64,000 bases of DNA from Rothia mucilaginosa (GTDB taxonomy: Bacteria; Actinomycetota; Actinomycetes; Actinomycetales; Micrococcaceae). The notes under the pieces were generated by a model, which did no database searches, had not been told where the DNA came from, and saw nothing but the letters and a program-made list of their open reading frames with translations. Below, in pieces: positions 17,930 to 26,761 of the stretch (the stretch's first letter is position 1; every line of letters starts with the position of its first letter). The DNA lies in NCBI RefSeq assembly GCF_019334805.1, contig NZ_CP079822.1:744001-808000 (forward strand), written 5' to 3'. A program made the position numbers and the translations under genes.

Positions 17930-17957
17930 GGGGGCTACTCGGTCGCGAGTAGCCCCC
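17930..17957 (-). terminator. Terminator after the AI-2E-type permease gene
   Basis: Perfect 12-bp stem (17930-17941 and 17946-17957) with loop GTCG. Confidence 0.85.
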
Positions 17958-18075
17958 TAGCGAGACACCGCCGTAGACGGCATCGCGGCCGGCGGTATCG
18001 CCGGGACGAGTTAGCGGTGCGTTATCGAGGATGGCGGGGTGCCCTACGCCAAAACCTCCCGCTCGATGCGGGCCC

Positions 18076-19353
18076 CTAGTCTTCGGAGGAGTCCGAAACC
18101 TCGGGATCCCGATTCTCAGGCTCCTCAGCCTTCTGATGGCGCGGCACTCGGGAGGCCAGCTTCTTGACGCTCTCCTGCCGTTCCAGGGCCTTCTCCTCAG
18201 CCTGCTCGCGGCGAGCCACCTCGTGCGGGAAGAGGAACTCCTCATCGCGCAAGCCGGGATCGTGTTCCCAACCGCGATTAGCCAAGTAACGCACCACCGA
18301 GTTGACCACAGCCAAAGTCGGCACAGCGAACAGCGCACCCACCGCACCAAAAATCATGGAGCCACCAGCCACCGAGAAAATAACAGCCAGCGGGTGCAGG
18401 GAGACAGCCTTACCCATAATGAGCGGCTGCAGAATGTTGGATTCGAGCTGCTGAACCAGCAGAACAATACCGAGCATAATCAGCGCCTGCACCGGGCCCA
18501 GAGCAACCAGCGCCAGCAGCACAGCCACAGCACCGGAGAACAGCGCACCAATCACCGGGATAAAGGAACCCAGGAACACCAGCACGCCCAGCGGAATCGC
18601 CAGGGGCACACCCAGGATTGCGGCACCAATACCGATGCCGATAGCGTCAATAGCCGCCACCAGAATCTGAACGCGCACGTACGCACCCAGGGACTTCCAA
18701 CCCGCGCGACCCGCACCGTTGACTGTGGCACGCGCGTCCTTCGGGAAGAGGCGAGTGACGAACAGCCAGATACGCTCGCCCTCCATCAGGAAGAAGACCA
18801 GGGTAAACAGGGTCAGCAGGGTACCGGTCGCAACCTCAGCCGCAGTAGAACCCACCTGAGACACACCGTGCAACACGGAGCTGGGGTTATTGGTTGCAGC
18901 ACTCTCCATCTGATCCAGCAGCTGGTTCAGCTGGTCGGCACCGAACTCGTAGCCGAGGTCCTTCAGCCAACCAATCAGCTGCTGGTAGCCCTGCATCGCC
19001 TTATCCGCCATGGACACAAAACCACGCACAATCTGCTGACCGGTCAACGAAATAATACCGGCGAGCACCAGAATCATACCGATTTCGGCAATAGCCGCCG
19101 CCCCACCGGCACGAACGCCCTTCTTACGCAGAAGCATCACGGCGGGGCTCAACAGAGCCGCCAGCAGCAAAGCCACCAGAAGAGAAATAACCAGCAGGGA
19201 GACGTGCCCCAGACCCTTCCAAAGGATCCAACCGGCACCGGCAATCATAATGATGCGCCACGCCCAAGCACCGGCAACTTCCATAGCAAAAGGCACCCGG
19301 TAGCCGCGCTCCTCCTCGGCTACATGTTCTTCTGCAACAGGTGTAATTTTCAC
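18076..19353 (-). CDS. AI-2E family (PerM/TqsA-like) membrane transporter
   Basis: This 425-residue protein has about eight membrane helices and the hallmarks of the AI-2E exporter family: paired N-terminal helices, a soluble loop with GQQIVRGFVSMADKAMQGYQ, then LVFFLMEGERIWLFV, IPLGVLVFLGSFIPVIGAL, and QQLESNILQPLIMGKAVSL, followed by LHPLAVIFSVAGG. Members export small solutes or antiport ions; function here is open. The last 65 residues form a charged cytoplasmic tail. Confidence 0.88.
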   Translation of the reverse strand: MKITPVAEEHVAEEERGYRVPFAMEVAGAWAWRIIMIAGAGWILWKGLGHVSLLVISLLVALLLAALLSPAVMLLRKKGVRAGGAAAIAEIGMILVLAGIISLTGQQIVRGFVSMADKAMQGYQQLIGWLKDLGYEFGADQLNQLLDQMESAATNNPSSVLHGVSQVGSTAAEVATGTLLTLFTLVFFLMEGERIWLFVTRLFPKDARATVNGAGRAGWKSLGAYVRVQILVAAIDAIGIGIGAAILGVPLAIPLGVLVFLGSFIPVIGALFSGAVAVLLALVALGPVQALIMLGIVLLVQQLESNILQPLIMGKAVSLHPLAVIFSVAGGSMIFGAVGALFAVPTLAVVNSVVRYLANRGWEHDPGLRDEEFLFPHEVARREQAEEKALERQESVKKLASRVPRHQKAEEPENRDPEVSDSSED

Positions 19354-19480
19354 GGTGTCTCCAAATCGTTATCGGTGTTGCCCCGCGCGGGGCAGCTCGG
19401 CTACCCCAGCGGAGGCGGTACATGGTGATGGTGTTATGCTCCTCCCCTGCGCCTCGATACATCGGGGAAGTAAAGCGGCA

Positions 19481-19511
19481 AAGGCGGCGGCACCATCACG
19501 GTACCGCCGCC
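19481..19511 (-). terminator. Terminator after the Bax-inhibitor-1 gene
   Basis: A 9-bp GC stem (19481-19489, 19503-19511) followed by a T-containing tail on the minus strand. Confidence 0.7.
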
Positions 19512-19523
19512 TCATCATGAGCT

Positions 19524-20495
19524 TTAGTCGTTTCTAAAGATGCTTGCCAGGTACATGAGAACACGCAGGATCTCAACGTACAGCCAGACCAGAGAAGCGG
19601 TCAGGCCGAATGCAAGGCGCCAGGACTCACGCTCGGGCAGGCCAGCCTCCACAGCTTCGGAGGTGGTGGTGAAGTCCAGCAGCAGCGAGTAGGTTGCCAG
19701 CGCAACAGCGAACAGACCAACAACCAGGCCCAGCGGGATACCACCGATCGAGAAGCTGTTCAGCGAGGAACCGAAGATACCCGCACCCAGGATCGAGATG
19801 AAACCGTACGCCAGGTAGCCAATAGCGCCGATCATGAAGATCTTGTTGAGCTTGGGGGTTGCACGCAACTTACCGTTCGCGAACAGAGCCAGGGTAGTAC
19901 CTGCAACCGCGAGGGTTGCCAGAACAGCCTGAATTGCCACGCCGGGGTAGCGCATGTCCACAACAGCGGACAGGCCACCGAGCAGCATACCTTCCATGAG
20001 CGCGTAGGTCATGACCAGGACCGGGGAAACCTTCTTCTTGAAGGAGTTCACCAGACCCAGGACCAGACCGCCCACCATGCCCAGGAACAGCAGCACCGGC
20101 ATGTACCATGCAACAGCGGCACCGACAGCGACCAGGCCCAGGTTGATGCCGGTCTTAACCATGACATCGTTCATGGTCAGACGCTCACCGGCGGGGATGG
20201 GCTCCGAGTAGGTGGGGGCTGCTACGCCGTAGTCAGCCTCACCGTACGGCTGGCCGTACTGTGCCTGCTGACCGTACTGGGGCTGGCCGTAGGTGTTCTG
20301 ACCGTAGCCCTGCTGGTCATACTGCTGCTGACCGTACTGGCCGTACGATTGCTGACCGTACTGACCGTAGGTCTGCTGCTGGCCGTACTGTGCCTGCTGG
20401 TTGGTCTGCTGAGGCTGTGCACCAAAGCGACCGAAACGAGAGTCACCCTGAGTGACATTCTTCGCCATTGAATTCAGAAGCGGGTTTCCCGCCAT
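19524..20495 (-). CDS. Bax inhibitor-1 / YccA family membrane protein with Tyr-Gly-Gln tail
   Basis: The C-terminal 220 residues form seven helices of the BI-1 family (PF12811-like actinobacterial branch), with LTMNDVMVKTGINLGLVAVG opening the fold and LRVLMYLASIFRND closing it. Family members are pH-sensitive calcium-leak channels; bacterial roles are poorly known. Residues about 27-92 are a low-complexity cytoplasmic segment with 11 Tyr-Gly pairs in a Gln-rich background. Two adjacent ATGs exist; 20495 is chosen since AAGGAG is 6 nt away, against 3 nt for 20498. Confidence 0.9.
   Translation of the reverse strand: MAGNPLLNSMAKNVTQGDSRFGRFGAQPQQTNQQAQYGQQQTYGQYGQQSYGQYGQQQYDQQGYGQNTYGQPQYGQQAQYGQPYGEADYGVAAPTYSEPIPAGERLTMNDVMVKTGINLGLVAVGAAVAWYMPVLLFLGMVGGLVLGLVNSFKKKVSPVLVMTYALMEGMLLGGLSAVVDMRYPGVAIQAVLATLAVAGTTLALFANGKLRATPKLNKIFMIGAIGYLAYGFISILGAGIFGSSLNSFSIGGIPLGLVVGLFAVALATYSLLLDFTTTSEAVEAGLPERESWRLAFGLTASLVWLYVEILRVLMYLASIFRND
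20228..20424 (-). repeat. Degenerate YGQQ-coding repeat
   Basis: The DNA repeats CAGTACGGYCAGCAG-like units, encoding QYGQQ, TYGQ, SYGQ and related steps. It forms the N-terminal segment of the BI-1 protein. Confidence 0.85.
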
Positions 20496-20692
20496 CATGC
20501 TCTCCTTAAACGGGGACAAAACTAATTCTGTTAATTCTATCGGATAGATTCTGCGCTCACGGGCGCTGTTCGTTACCAGCAAACGCTTCTATCAACCTTG
20601 CCAGAATATTTCAGGGCGGTGTTTACCTGAGGTTCACCCAGGCCCACACCGCCACGCACGCAAACGCTTCTGCGCGCCTCTTTGTGAAGCCT

Positions 20693-21577
20693 CTATTGCG
20701 AAGCTTCCAAACGATCCAGGAGTTGCTCCAGATACTCCAGTACTGCCTGCTCCTCGTTCGAGCCAATCACCTCATCAGCAGCATTTCGCACAACCTCCGG
20801 GGCGTTAGACATGGCAACACCCCAGCCCGCGTAGCGGAGCATCTCCATGTCGTTCTCACCGTCACCGAAGGCAAGGATACCCGCCGGATCAGCGTCCAGA
20901 TGCTCGCATAGGTCTTTCAGACCGGTCGCCTTGTTAACACCGGTACGCACCAGGTCGATGGCACCGAAGCCACTCACCATCGGGGTGACGGTCTGCGGAA
21001 GAGCCTCACGCAGGTAGACGCTCAGCTGCCGCGTCTGCCTCGGCGGAGTCAGCAGCGGGAACTTAATGGGCGCACCCTCAAAATCTTCAATAGAGTCAAC
21101 CATGACCGAGCCGGGGAAGAAGAACGCCGCAAAATCCTCCAGGGTGAGGGTTTCAGGAAGCTCCTGGCCGGTGTCTTCAAAATAGTCGCGAATCATGTGC
21201 ACAATCTGGTCACAGCGGTCCTTGGGCAGGTAGATACCTTCGGTGGTGCAGACCAGCAGACCGATGTGGTCCAGCCCCTGGACTACTTCAATGATGCGCG
21301 GCACGTCCTCTTCCTCAAAGGGATGCACGGCAAGCTGACCGCTCTCATCAGCAAGGTATGCACCGTTTTCAGCAATATAGGTAAGACCTCGCCCCTCAAA
21401 GCCGCGCATATAGTCCTGCAGCTTGGCATAGGTGTTTCCGCTCGCCACAACAAAGTGAATTCCCTGCGCCTGCAGGCGCGATAGGATGCGCGAGAAACGT
21501 TCGGTGTCGAAAGTTTTGGAGTCGGTGAGGAAGGTGCCATCCATATCGACGGCAATGATGGAGGGTTTAGTCTGCAT
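20693..21577 (-). CDS. HAD-IIB (Cof-type) phosphatase
   Basis: This 294-residue hydrolase has all four HAD motifs: AVDMDGTFL at residue 9 (nucleophile Asp), a Ser in VASGNTYAK, a Lys in the NKATGLKDL region, and AFGDGENDMEML. The Cof family dephosphorylates sugar phosphates, FMN or similar metabolites; the substrate is unknown. AAAGG lies 6 nt before the ATG. The gene stands alone. Confidence 0.92.
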   Translation of the reverse strand: MQTKPSIIAVDMDGTFLTDSKTFDTERFSRILSRLQAQGIHFVVASGNTYAKLQDYMRGFEGRGLTYIAENGAYLADESGQLAVHPFEEEDVPRIIEVVQGLDHIGLLVCTTEGIYLPKDRCDQIVHMIRDYFEDTGQELPETLTLEDFAAFFFPGSVMVDSIEDFEGAPIKFPLLTPPRQTRQLSVYLREALPQTVTPMVSGFGAIDLVRTGVNKATGLKDLCEHLDADPAGILAFGDGENDMEMLRYAGWGVAMSNAPEVVRNAADEVIGSNEEQAVLEYLEQLLDRLEASQ

Positions 21578-21674
21578 GCTGTGCCTTTCTGACTCTGCTA
21601 CCCCGTTCAGTGCTACCCCATTCAGGCGGGGTGCGTCTGCGGCTGTGTCTCTCTATAGGGTCTCACGTTTTTAA

Positions 21675-21800
21675 GCTCCGGAAGACGGTATGCGGGCGTT
21701 TTTGAGCGTGGAGCCCGCGGGTACCATCGCTTCCTTCGAGCAGGTGGGCATCCCCATGGCAACCGAACTGGTCGGGGGCATCGTCTTTTACCCCCCCCCC
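21675..21800 (+). pseudogene. Possible coding remnant ending in a C10 tract
   Basis: Codons from 21675 use host-like GC-rich third positions and encode a peptide containing MRAFLSVEPAGTIASFEQ from the ATG at 21690. An in-frame TAA lies at 21672. The frame runs into ten C and seven A residues (21791-21807). With ten Cs it continues through the tRNA antisense strand to 22001; with eleven it would stop at once after PPPQKNPDM. I do not recognise the protein. Confidence 0.35.
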
Positions 21801-21807
21801 AAAAAAA
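21791..21807. repeat. C10-A7 homopolymer tract
   Basis: Ten C followed by seven A, the longest homopolymer pair I see in the window. Such tracts slip during replication and sequencing. Confidence 0.9.
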
Positions 21808-21834
21808 CCCAGACATGTAAACCTTCAAACACGC

Positions 21835-21872
21835 GAGCGGCGACCCCTCCCCCACGGGAAGAGCCGCCGCTC
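21835..21872. terminator. Hairpin between gene remnant and tRNA
   Basis: GAGCGGCG and CGCCGCTC form an 8-bp stem (21835-21842, 21865-21872). On the minus strand it lies just past the tRNA 3' end. Confidence 0.5.
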
Positions 21873-21914
21873 ACTTATATATGCCTATCGGCTCTATATT
21901 GCCTCTCAACGCAG

Positions 21915-21988
21915 TGCCCCCACTGGGACTCGAACCCAGAACACAAGGATTTTAAGTCCTCTGTCTCTGCCAATTGGACTATGGGGGC
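21915..21988 (-). tRNA. tRNA with anticodon UAA (UUA codon), short variable loop
   Basis: A complete 74-nt cloverleaf reads on the minus strand. Acceptor arms GCCCCCA and TGGGGGC pair over 7 bp, with discriminator A and no encoded CCA. The anticodon stem GAGGA/TCCTT encloses loop CTTAAAA, giving anticodon TAA. The T arm is CTGGG-TTCGAGT-CCCAG. The variable region is only GTGTT. The D arm closes with three clear pairs (GTC/GAC). By anticodon it should be tRNA-Leu(UAA), but bacterial tRNA-Leu normally has a long variable arm. Confidence 0.85.
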
Positions 21989-22158
21989 GCACCCCGCATA
22001 GTTCGGGGCACAAACACCTATTATTCCACGAAAACGCACCCGAACCTAAGCAGAAACACATTTCAAACGGTTCCCCACGCTCAGCCACAGCAATCACCAC
22101 GCAAAAGCACAGGTGGGCGACTAAGCCGGGCAGCTGGCGAGCATCCGGACACAAAAAC

Positions 22159-22194
22159 GGGCGGTGCAGAAGACCGAAGTCTTCCACACCGCCC
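22159..22194 (-). terminator. Terminator after ndh
   Basis: Two-part stem (8 bp, then 6 bp) with CGAA loop, followed on the minus strand by GTTTTTG. Confidence 0.85.
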
Positions 22195-22249
22195 TTTGCT
22201 TTATCTCAAGTGCGCTATCTCAGGGAGCATACCCCTAAGTCAGGCTATT

Positions 22250-23635
22250 TTAGAGCTTTGCCTTCTGGCGTGCCGGTGCAGTACCGGTTGCTTCCTGGAA
22301 TGCCAGGCGCGGGGAGCGCTGGTGGCGAATCGAGGAGGTGTCGCGGCCGAAGATCTGGTTCAGTGCCCAGGTGGTCATAACGCGAACGGTACGCTCGGTG
22401 GTGGGGATTGCAGAGCCGTGGTAGCCGCGGTGCATGATCCATGCCAGCGGGCCGCCAATGGTCTTGCCCTTGAAGTTTGCAACGCCCTTCCACAGGCCCA
22501 GACCTGCCACAACACCGATGGTCTCGTGGTAGTAGTCGGTCAGGGGCTCGCCGCGGCGAGCAGCCAGCAGGTTCTTAGCCAGAACGACAGCCTGGCGGGA
22601 AGCGTGCTGAGCGTTGGGAACGCAGAAGCCACCCACGCCGCCGCCGGAGAGGTCCGGAACAGCTGCGTTGTCGCCTGCAGCCCATGCACCCTCAACCACG
22701 CCGTCATCGCCGGTGACGCGCAGGTCTGCGCTCACGCGAACGCGGCCACGCTCGTCGATCGGGAAGTCGGTGTTCTTCAGCATCGGGGATGCTGCCACAC
22801 CTGCGGTCCAGATCAGGGTGTCGGTCTTGATCTCGCCTGCGGGGGACTTGTCAGCCATGTTGATCAGCTGCAGGTTGCCGTCGGTTGCGTCGGAGAGGGA
22901 GGTGTTCAGCAGGATTTCGATGCCGCGCGCACGCAGCTCTGCAACGACCTTCTCTGCACGGTCTGCGGGAACCTCGGGCATGATGCGCGGTGCAGCCTCA
23001 ATCATGACGAAGTGCAGGTCAGAAACGGAAAGACGCTCGTTGCGCTCAACAGCAACGCGTGCCATGTCTTCGAGCTCGGAGATGGTCTCAACGCCAGCGA
23101 AGCCACCACCAACAACGACGAAGGTCAGGGCACGACGACGTGCTTCAGCATCGGACAGCATGGATGCGACCTCGATGCGGTCCAGAACCCAGTTACGAAC
23201 AGAGACTGCCTCTTCAATGGTCTTCAGACCGATAGCAACCTCTGCCAGGCCCGGAATCGGGAATGCACGGGTTACAGCGCCTGCGCCGAGAACAATCTCG
23301 TCGTACTTCAGCTCGAAGGGCTCACCGTTGTCGGTGGGCTCAACAACAGCGGTGCGGTTTGCGTGGTCGATGGAGACAACGCGGCCGGGAATCAGCTCGG
23401 TGTCGCGCAGGTGCTGGCGCAGCGGCACAGTTGCGTTACGGCCTTCCATGGAACCTGCTGCAACCTCGGGGAGGAAGGGCTGGTAAGTCATGTAGGGGTT
23501 CGGCTCAACGATGGTGACGACGCCACCGGTCTCCTTGATAGCCTTCTGAATCTTCTTAGCAACGGTGAAGCCGACGTAGCCGCCACCGACGATCAGGACG
23601 CGAGGACGGTCCTGTGCCACCTTAGTGAATGCCAT
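22250..23635 (-). CDS. ndh: Type II NADH dehydrogenase
   Basis: NDH-2 oxidises NADH and reduces menaquinone without pumping protons. The 461-residue protein has two dinucleotide folds, VLIVGGGYVGFTVAKKI at residue 13 for FAD and FVVVGGGFAGVETISEL near residue 175 for NADH. TYQPFLPEVAAG and WAAGDNAAVPDL complete the FAD site, and a C-terminal amphipathic part binds the membrane. AGGAAG precedes the ATG by 8 nt. The gene is monocistronic, between two strong terminators. Confidence 0.94.
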   Translation of the reverse strand: MAFTKVAQDRPRVLIVGGGYVGFTVAKKIQKAIKETGGVVTIVEPNPYMTYQPFLPEVAAGSMEGRNATVPLRQHLRDTELIPGRVVSIDHANRTAVVEPTDNGEPFELKYDEIVLGAGAVTRAFPIPGLAEVAIGLKTIEEAVSVRNWVLDRIEVASMLSDAEARRRALTFVVVGGGFAGVETISELEDMARVAVERNERLSVSDLHFVMIEAAPRIMPEVPADRAEKVVAELRARGIEILLNTSLSDATDGNLQLINMADKSPAGEIKTDTLIWTAGVAASPMLKNTDFPIDERGRVRVSADLRVTGDDGVVEGAWAAGDNAAVPDLSGGGVGGFCVPNAQHASRQAVVLAKNLLAARRGEPLTDYYHETIGVVAGLGLWKGVANFKGKTIGGPLAWIMHRGYHGSAIPTTERTVRVMTTWALNQIFGRDTSSIRHQRSPRLAFQEATGTAPARQKAKL

Positions 23636-24014
23636 TTTGTTACTTCCTAGTCTTTAGGTACCGAGGTTCGGTAGCCCCGGTAGGTTGATATGTGCAACTT
23701 TCGGCTCGTTCCGAAAGCTCCCCTGACGAACAAAGCGGCCCGCTCTGGAAGTCCTTGCGCAACGCGAAGTGGCTAGCAGCACGAGCCTGTCTATCACATA
23801 CCTGTTGTCTTTTATTTTACGCCTTTGTTTAGGTAATTTCGCACTTATGATCCCTTTGAGCTGACCCTAAGTTAAAAGTTTTGAAGATATGAACAGGGTT
23901 CATCTCGTGACGCGGGTTACAGTCAAAATTACCCTTTCCGTTTTTTGCGCGGTATGTTCGATATTTTCGTTTATTGGGGCGTTCCTCCGTCGAGAGCCAG
24001 CCCCAAACAACAAA
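23636..24014. other. ndh upstream region
   Basis: About 380 nt without a gene; AT-rich from 23805 to 23970. It should hold the ndh promoter. A weak palindrome TGAACAGGGTTCA lies at 23890-23902. I see no convincing Rex-type operator. Confidence 0.4.
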
Positions 24015-24046
24015 GCCCGGGACTAACTCAAAAGTCAGCCCCGGGC
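24015..24046 (-). terminator. Terminator after the subtilisin-like protease gene
   Basis: GCCCGGG-type stem with an inner CTGAC/GTTAG pairing, followed on the minus strand by TTTGTTGTTTGG. Confidence 0.75.
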
Positions 24047-24072
24047 GAACAGAAAAACGTCATCAAACAGCG

Positions 24073-25683
24073 TTAACGAGAGGTCCGGCGAGTTCCCCCG
24101 CGAGAACCCCGCTGAGAACCCGGATGATGCGCCGCCGCACGAGCCATCCGCGCAGCCTCACCCGCACTCACATGCAGCCTGTGCAAACGATGCACCGAAC
24201 CAGCCGTAATAATCGTCAGCCACAACGTCAGCGCCGCCAAAATCACCGGCGGCAACCAGCCACGATCCTCCGGAGGGCGACGCGCATCCGGCGCAGCCGC
24301 CTTCACGATGCTCTCACCCTCCTCATGAACCGGCGCAGCATCACTCGGAGTCGGCTCACTCACCTGCTGCTTACGGTGCACCGCAATCCACTCAGAAATC
24401 GAACCCAACGGATTAGCCGTCACCGCAGGCGACGCCAAAGCCATCGCATCCTGCGGATTGAAAATACCGTAGCCATACAAAGGGTCACGGCCCGTCGCAC
24501 CAGCATCATCAGCCGAAGCAATCAAACGCTGAGCCAACTGAGCCGCCGACTCCTTCGGATACTTCTGCTTCAACAACGCCGCAACACCCGTCACCAACGG
24601 AGCAGCAGCCGAAGAACCCGACCACAGCATGTAACCATTACCCGGAGCAGCCGCAATCATATCCGTACTCGGAGCAACCACAGCAATCGAAATACCCTGA
24701 GTAGACGACCCCTCAGAAACCTGCTTATTCCGGTTAATACCACCAACCGTCAACACCCCAGGAATCGTCGCCGGAGCACCAACCTGCGTCAAGCCGCTAC
24801 CGCGGTTACCCGCAGCCGCAACAATCAGCACGCCCTTCTGCTCCGCATAGGCAAACGCCTCATCCCAGCTCTGCGGCCAGCTCGTCTTATTCGAGCCAAT
24901 CGACATGTTAATAATCTGAGCCCCGTGGTCGACCGCGTAACGCACCGCCGCAGGGATCTGCTCATCAATACTCTTACCACCGGTCGTACCCATATTCAGC
25001 GAAATCGGCAGAATCTTCGCCTCGGGAGCCACACCAATCACGCCGGTCGGCTTACCCGGCTGACCCGCAATCGCAGAATAGCCCTGCGTATCGTGGCCGT
25101 GACCGGCAATCAGAGAAGCGACCTCCGTGCCGTGCATCGGCTCAGCACCCAGGCCCTTCCAGCCGTCCTCGCTGCCCACACCCGAGGCGTCATAACCACG
25201 CAGAACATTACCCTCAAGATCCGGGTGAGTACCATCCACGCCCGTATCAATCACAGCAACCGTCACGCCCTTACCCGTAGCCTGCGACCACAAGGACGTA
25301 ATACCGTACTCCTTCAGCCAATACTCACGCTGACGAACATCATCACCATTCGTGGTCGATGTGCCCTTACTCGGAGTCGCAGAAGTCTTCGGCACCGCAG
25401 TAGCCGACGGCGAAGGAGTCGCCGTCACCTCCCGCTTCGGGCTCGGGGAAGCAGAAGGGGTCGGGTCCGTCGCCCAAGCGGTAGGCGCCAGCGGAGTCCA
25501 CAACGGCAGAAGAGTCAACGCGGCACTGGCACCCAAAGCTGCACCTTTACGGATGCGTCGAGTAGCGCCTCGGTCAGAACCAACCGAGGCGCGCACACCA
25601 AATACACGAGACGCACAGGCGAAAGACGGCGCAAAAGACCAGCCGGTCAGGGGCATACCTCGCCGACGCTCAGAACGAACCAT
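24073..25683 (-). CDS. S8 family (subtilisin/mycosin-like) serine protease, membrane-anchored
   Basis: This 536-residue protease has a complete catalytic triad: Asp146 in VIDTGVDGTHPDL, His184 in MHGTEVASLIAGHGH and Ser358 in WSGSSAAAPLVTG, with oxyanion Asn293 in AAAGN. The N-terminus has an unusually long basic region (about 46 residues) before a hydrophobic signal segment at 47-70. A Thr/Ser/Pro linker precedes the catalytic domain. A helix near 470-495 followed by an Arg-rich tail anchors it in the membrane, as in mycosins, but no type VII secretion gene is in the window. Rothia S8 proteases have been linked to gluten degradation; whether this one is involved is unknown. GAGGAG precedes the ATG. 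It follows ppx by 63 nt. Confidence 0.9.
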   Translation of the reverse strand: MVRSERRRGMPLTGWSFAPSFACASRVFGVRASVGSDRGATRRIRKGAALGASAALTLLPLWTPLAPTAWATDPTPSASPSPKREVTATPSPSATAVPKTSATPSKGTSTTNGDDVRQREYWLKEYGITSLWSQATGKGVTVAVIDTGVDGTHPDLEGNVLRGYDASGVGSEDGWKGLGAEPMHGTEVASLIAGHGHDTQGYSAIAGQPGKPTGVIGVAPEAKILPISLNMGTTGGKSIDEQIPAAVRYAVDHGAQIINMSIGSNKTSWPQSWDEAFAYAEQKGVLIVAAAGNRGSGLTQVGAPATIPGVLTVGGINRNKQVSEGSSTQGISIAVVAPSTDMIAAAPGNGYMLWSGSSAAAPLVTGVAALLKQKYPKESAAQLAQRLIASADDAGATGRDPLYGYGIFNPQDAMALASPAVTANPLGSISEWIAVHRKQQVSEPTPSDAAPVHEEGESIVKAAAPDARRPPEDRGWLPPVILAALTLWLTIITAGSVHRLHRLHVSAGEAARMARAAAHHPGSQRGSRGGTRRTSR

Positions 25684-25746
25684 TAAAACTCCTCAAGCTG
25701 AGCCGCGCCGTGAACCACCATCGGTTCACGGCGCGAGCGCTCAAGC

Positions 25747-26700
25747 CTACAGCTGGGACAGAGCGATACCGTCCAGAATGTCGTGCTCGCTGACGGTCAC
25801 CGAATCCACGGCACCATCAGTCATCTCATTCAGACGGGTCAGGATGCGGGCGTAAATCGTCGCGCCAGCACCAATCACATCCACCCGGCCGGGGTGCATG
25901 TAGCCGAGCTCCTCACGCTCGGCACGGCTCAGCGAAGCCAACCAGCGGGCAGTCTTCTGAACGGTCTCCACCGAGAAGCTCTGAGCGTTAATAGCCTCAG
26001 AATCGTAGCGGTCCAGACCCAGCGCAGCGGCAGCCACAGTGGTCGCGGTACCAGCCACAGCCACCACGCGGCGTGCATCCTGCAGGGGCACCGTCTTACG
26101 CGCCACGTCGAGAGCCTCGTCAGTATCAGCCTCAACGCGAGCAATCTGCGACTCGGTCGCCGGGGCGCTCATCATGTGACGCTCAGTCAGACGCACACAA
26201 CCAATATTGACGCTGCGGGAAGCCTTCACACCCGACTCGTCACCGAGCACGAACTCAGTCGAACCGCCACCCAGGTCGAACACCAGGGTATCGCCATCAC
26301 CGTAACCGACAGCGCGCACCGCACCCGCGAAGGACAGCGCGGCTTCCTCGTCCCCGCTAATGACCTCGGGCTCAATGCCCAGGATGTCGCGGATACCATC
26401 CACAAACACCTGACGGTTACCCGCATCGCGAGTCGCACTGGTCGCCACGAAACGCACCGAATCAGCGCCGTGCTCCTTCAGCAGCTGCGCATACTCACGC
26501 GCCGCAGCGAAGGTGCGGTCCAGCGCCTCCTGCGCCAGCCAGCCGGTCGCGTCCACGCCCTGACCCAGACGCACAATGCGCATCTCACGCACCACGTCCT
26601 TCAGGACGGTCTTCTCGACCCCGTCCACCACCTCAGTAGTGGAATCGGCAATCAGCAGGCGAATAGAGTTCGTACCGCAGTCAATCGCTCCAACGCGCAC
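25747..26700 (-). CDS. ppx: Exopolyphosphatase (Ppx/GppA family)
   Basis: These enzymes release phosphate from polyphosphate or hydrolyse pppGpp. The 317-residue protein has the ASKHA phosphate loops GAIDCGTNSIRLLIAD at the N-terminus and VFDLGGGSTEFVLGD near residue 145, with conserved GCVRLTERH. It is the short, single-module form common in actinobacteria (compare mycobacterial Ppx2). The start is GTG at 26700 with AAAGGA 8 nt upstream. It belongs to the eno / ftsB / DUF501 / ppx cluster. Confidence 0.93.
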   Translation of the reverse strand: MRVGAIDCGTNSIRLLIADSTTEVVDGVEKTVLKDVVREMRIVRLGQGVDATGWLAQEALDRTFAAAREYAQLLKEHGADSVRFVATSATRDAGNRQVFVDGIRDILGIEPEVISGDEEAALSFAGAVRAVGYGDGDTLVFDLGGGSTEFVLGDESGVKASRSVNIGCVRLTERHMMSAPATESQIARVEADTDEALDVARKTVPLQDARRVVAVAGTATTVAAAALGLDRYDSEAINAQSFSVETVQKTARWLASLSRAEREELGYMHPGRVDVIGAGATIYARILTRLNEMTDGAVDSVTVSEHDILDGIALSQL

Positions 26701-26761
26701 GGTGGGTTCCTTTCAGGTCTTCAATACCAATCAGTGCCAAAAGGCAACGCGAGCGCCGTAG

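Larger units (their letters stand above)
21578..21914. other. Gap with a gene remnant and homopolymer tract
   Basis: Holds a short coding-like segment (21675-21800), a C10-A7 tract and a hairpin at 21835-21872. It also carries the promoter of the HAD gene on the minus strand. Confidence 0.5.

Noticed and set aside
23890..23902. TGAACAGGGTTCA as a Rex or other operator upstream of ndh
   Set aside because: Only a 5-bp inverted repeat and not similar to the Rex consensus; too weak to claim.
23974..25686. A 570-codon Arg/Thr-rich plus-strand frame over the subtilisin gene
   Set aside because: The minus strand encodes a complete catalytic triad; the plus frame is an antisense artefact of GC-rich codons.
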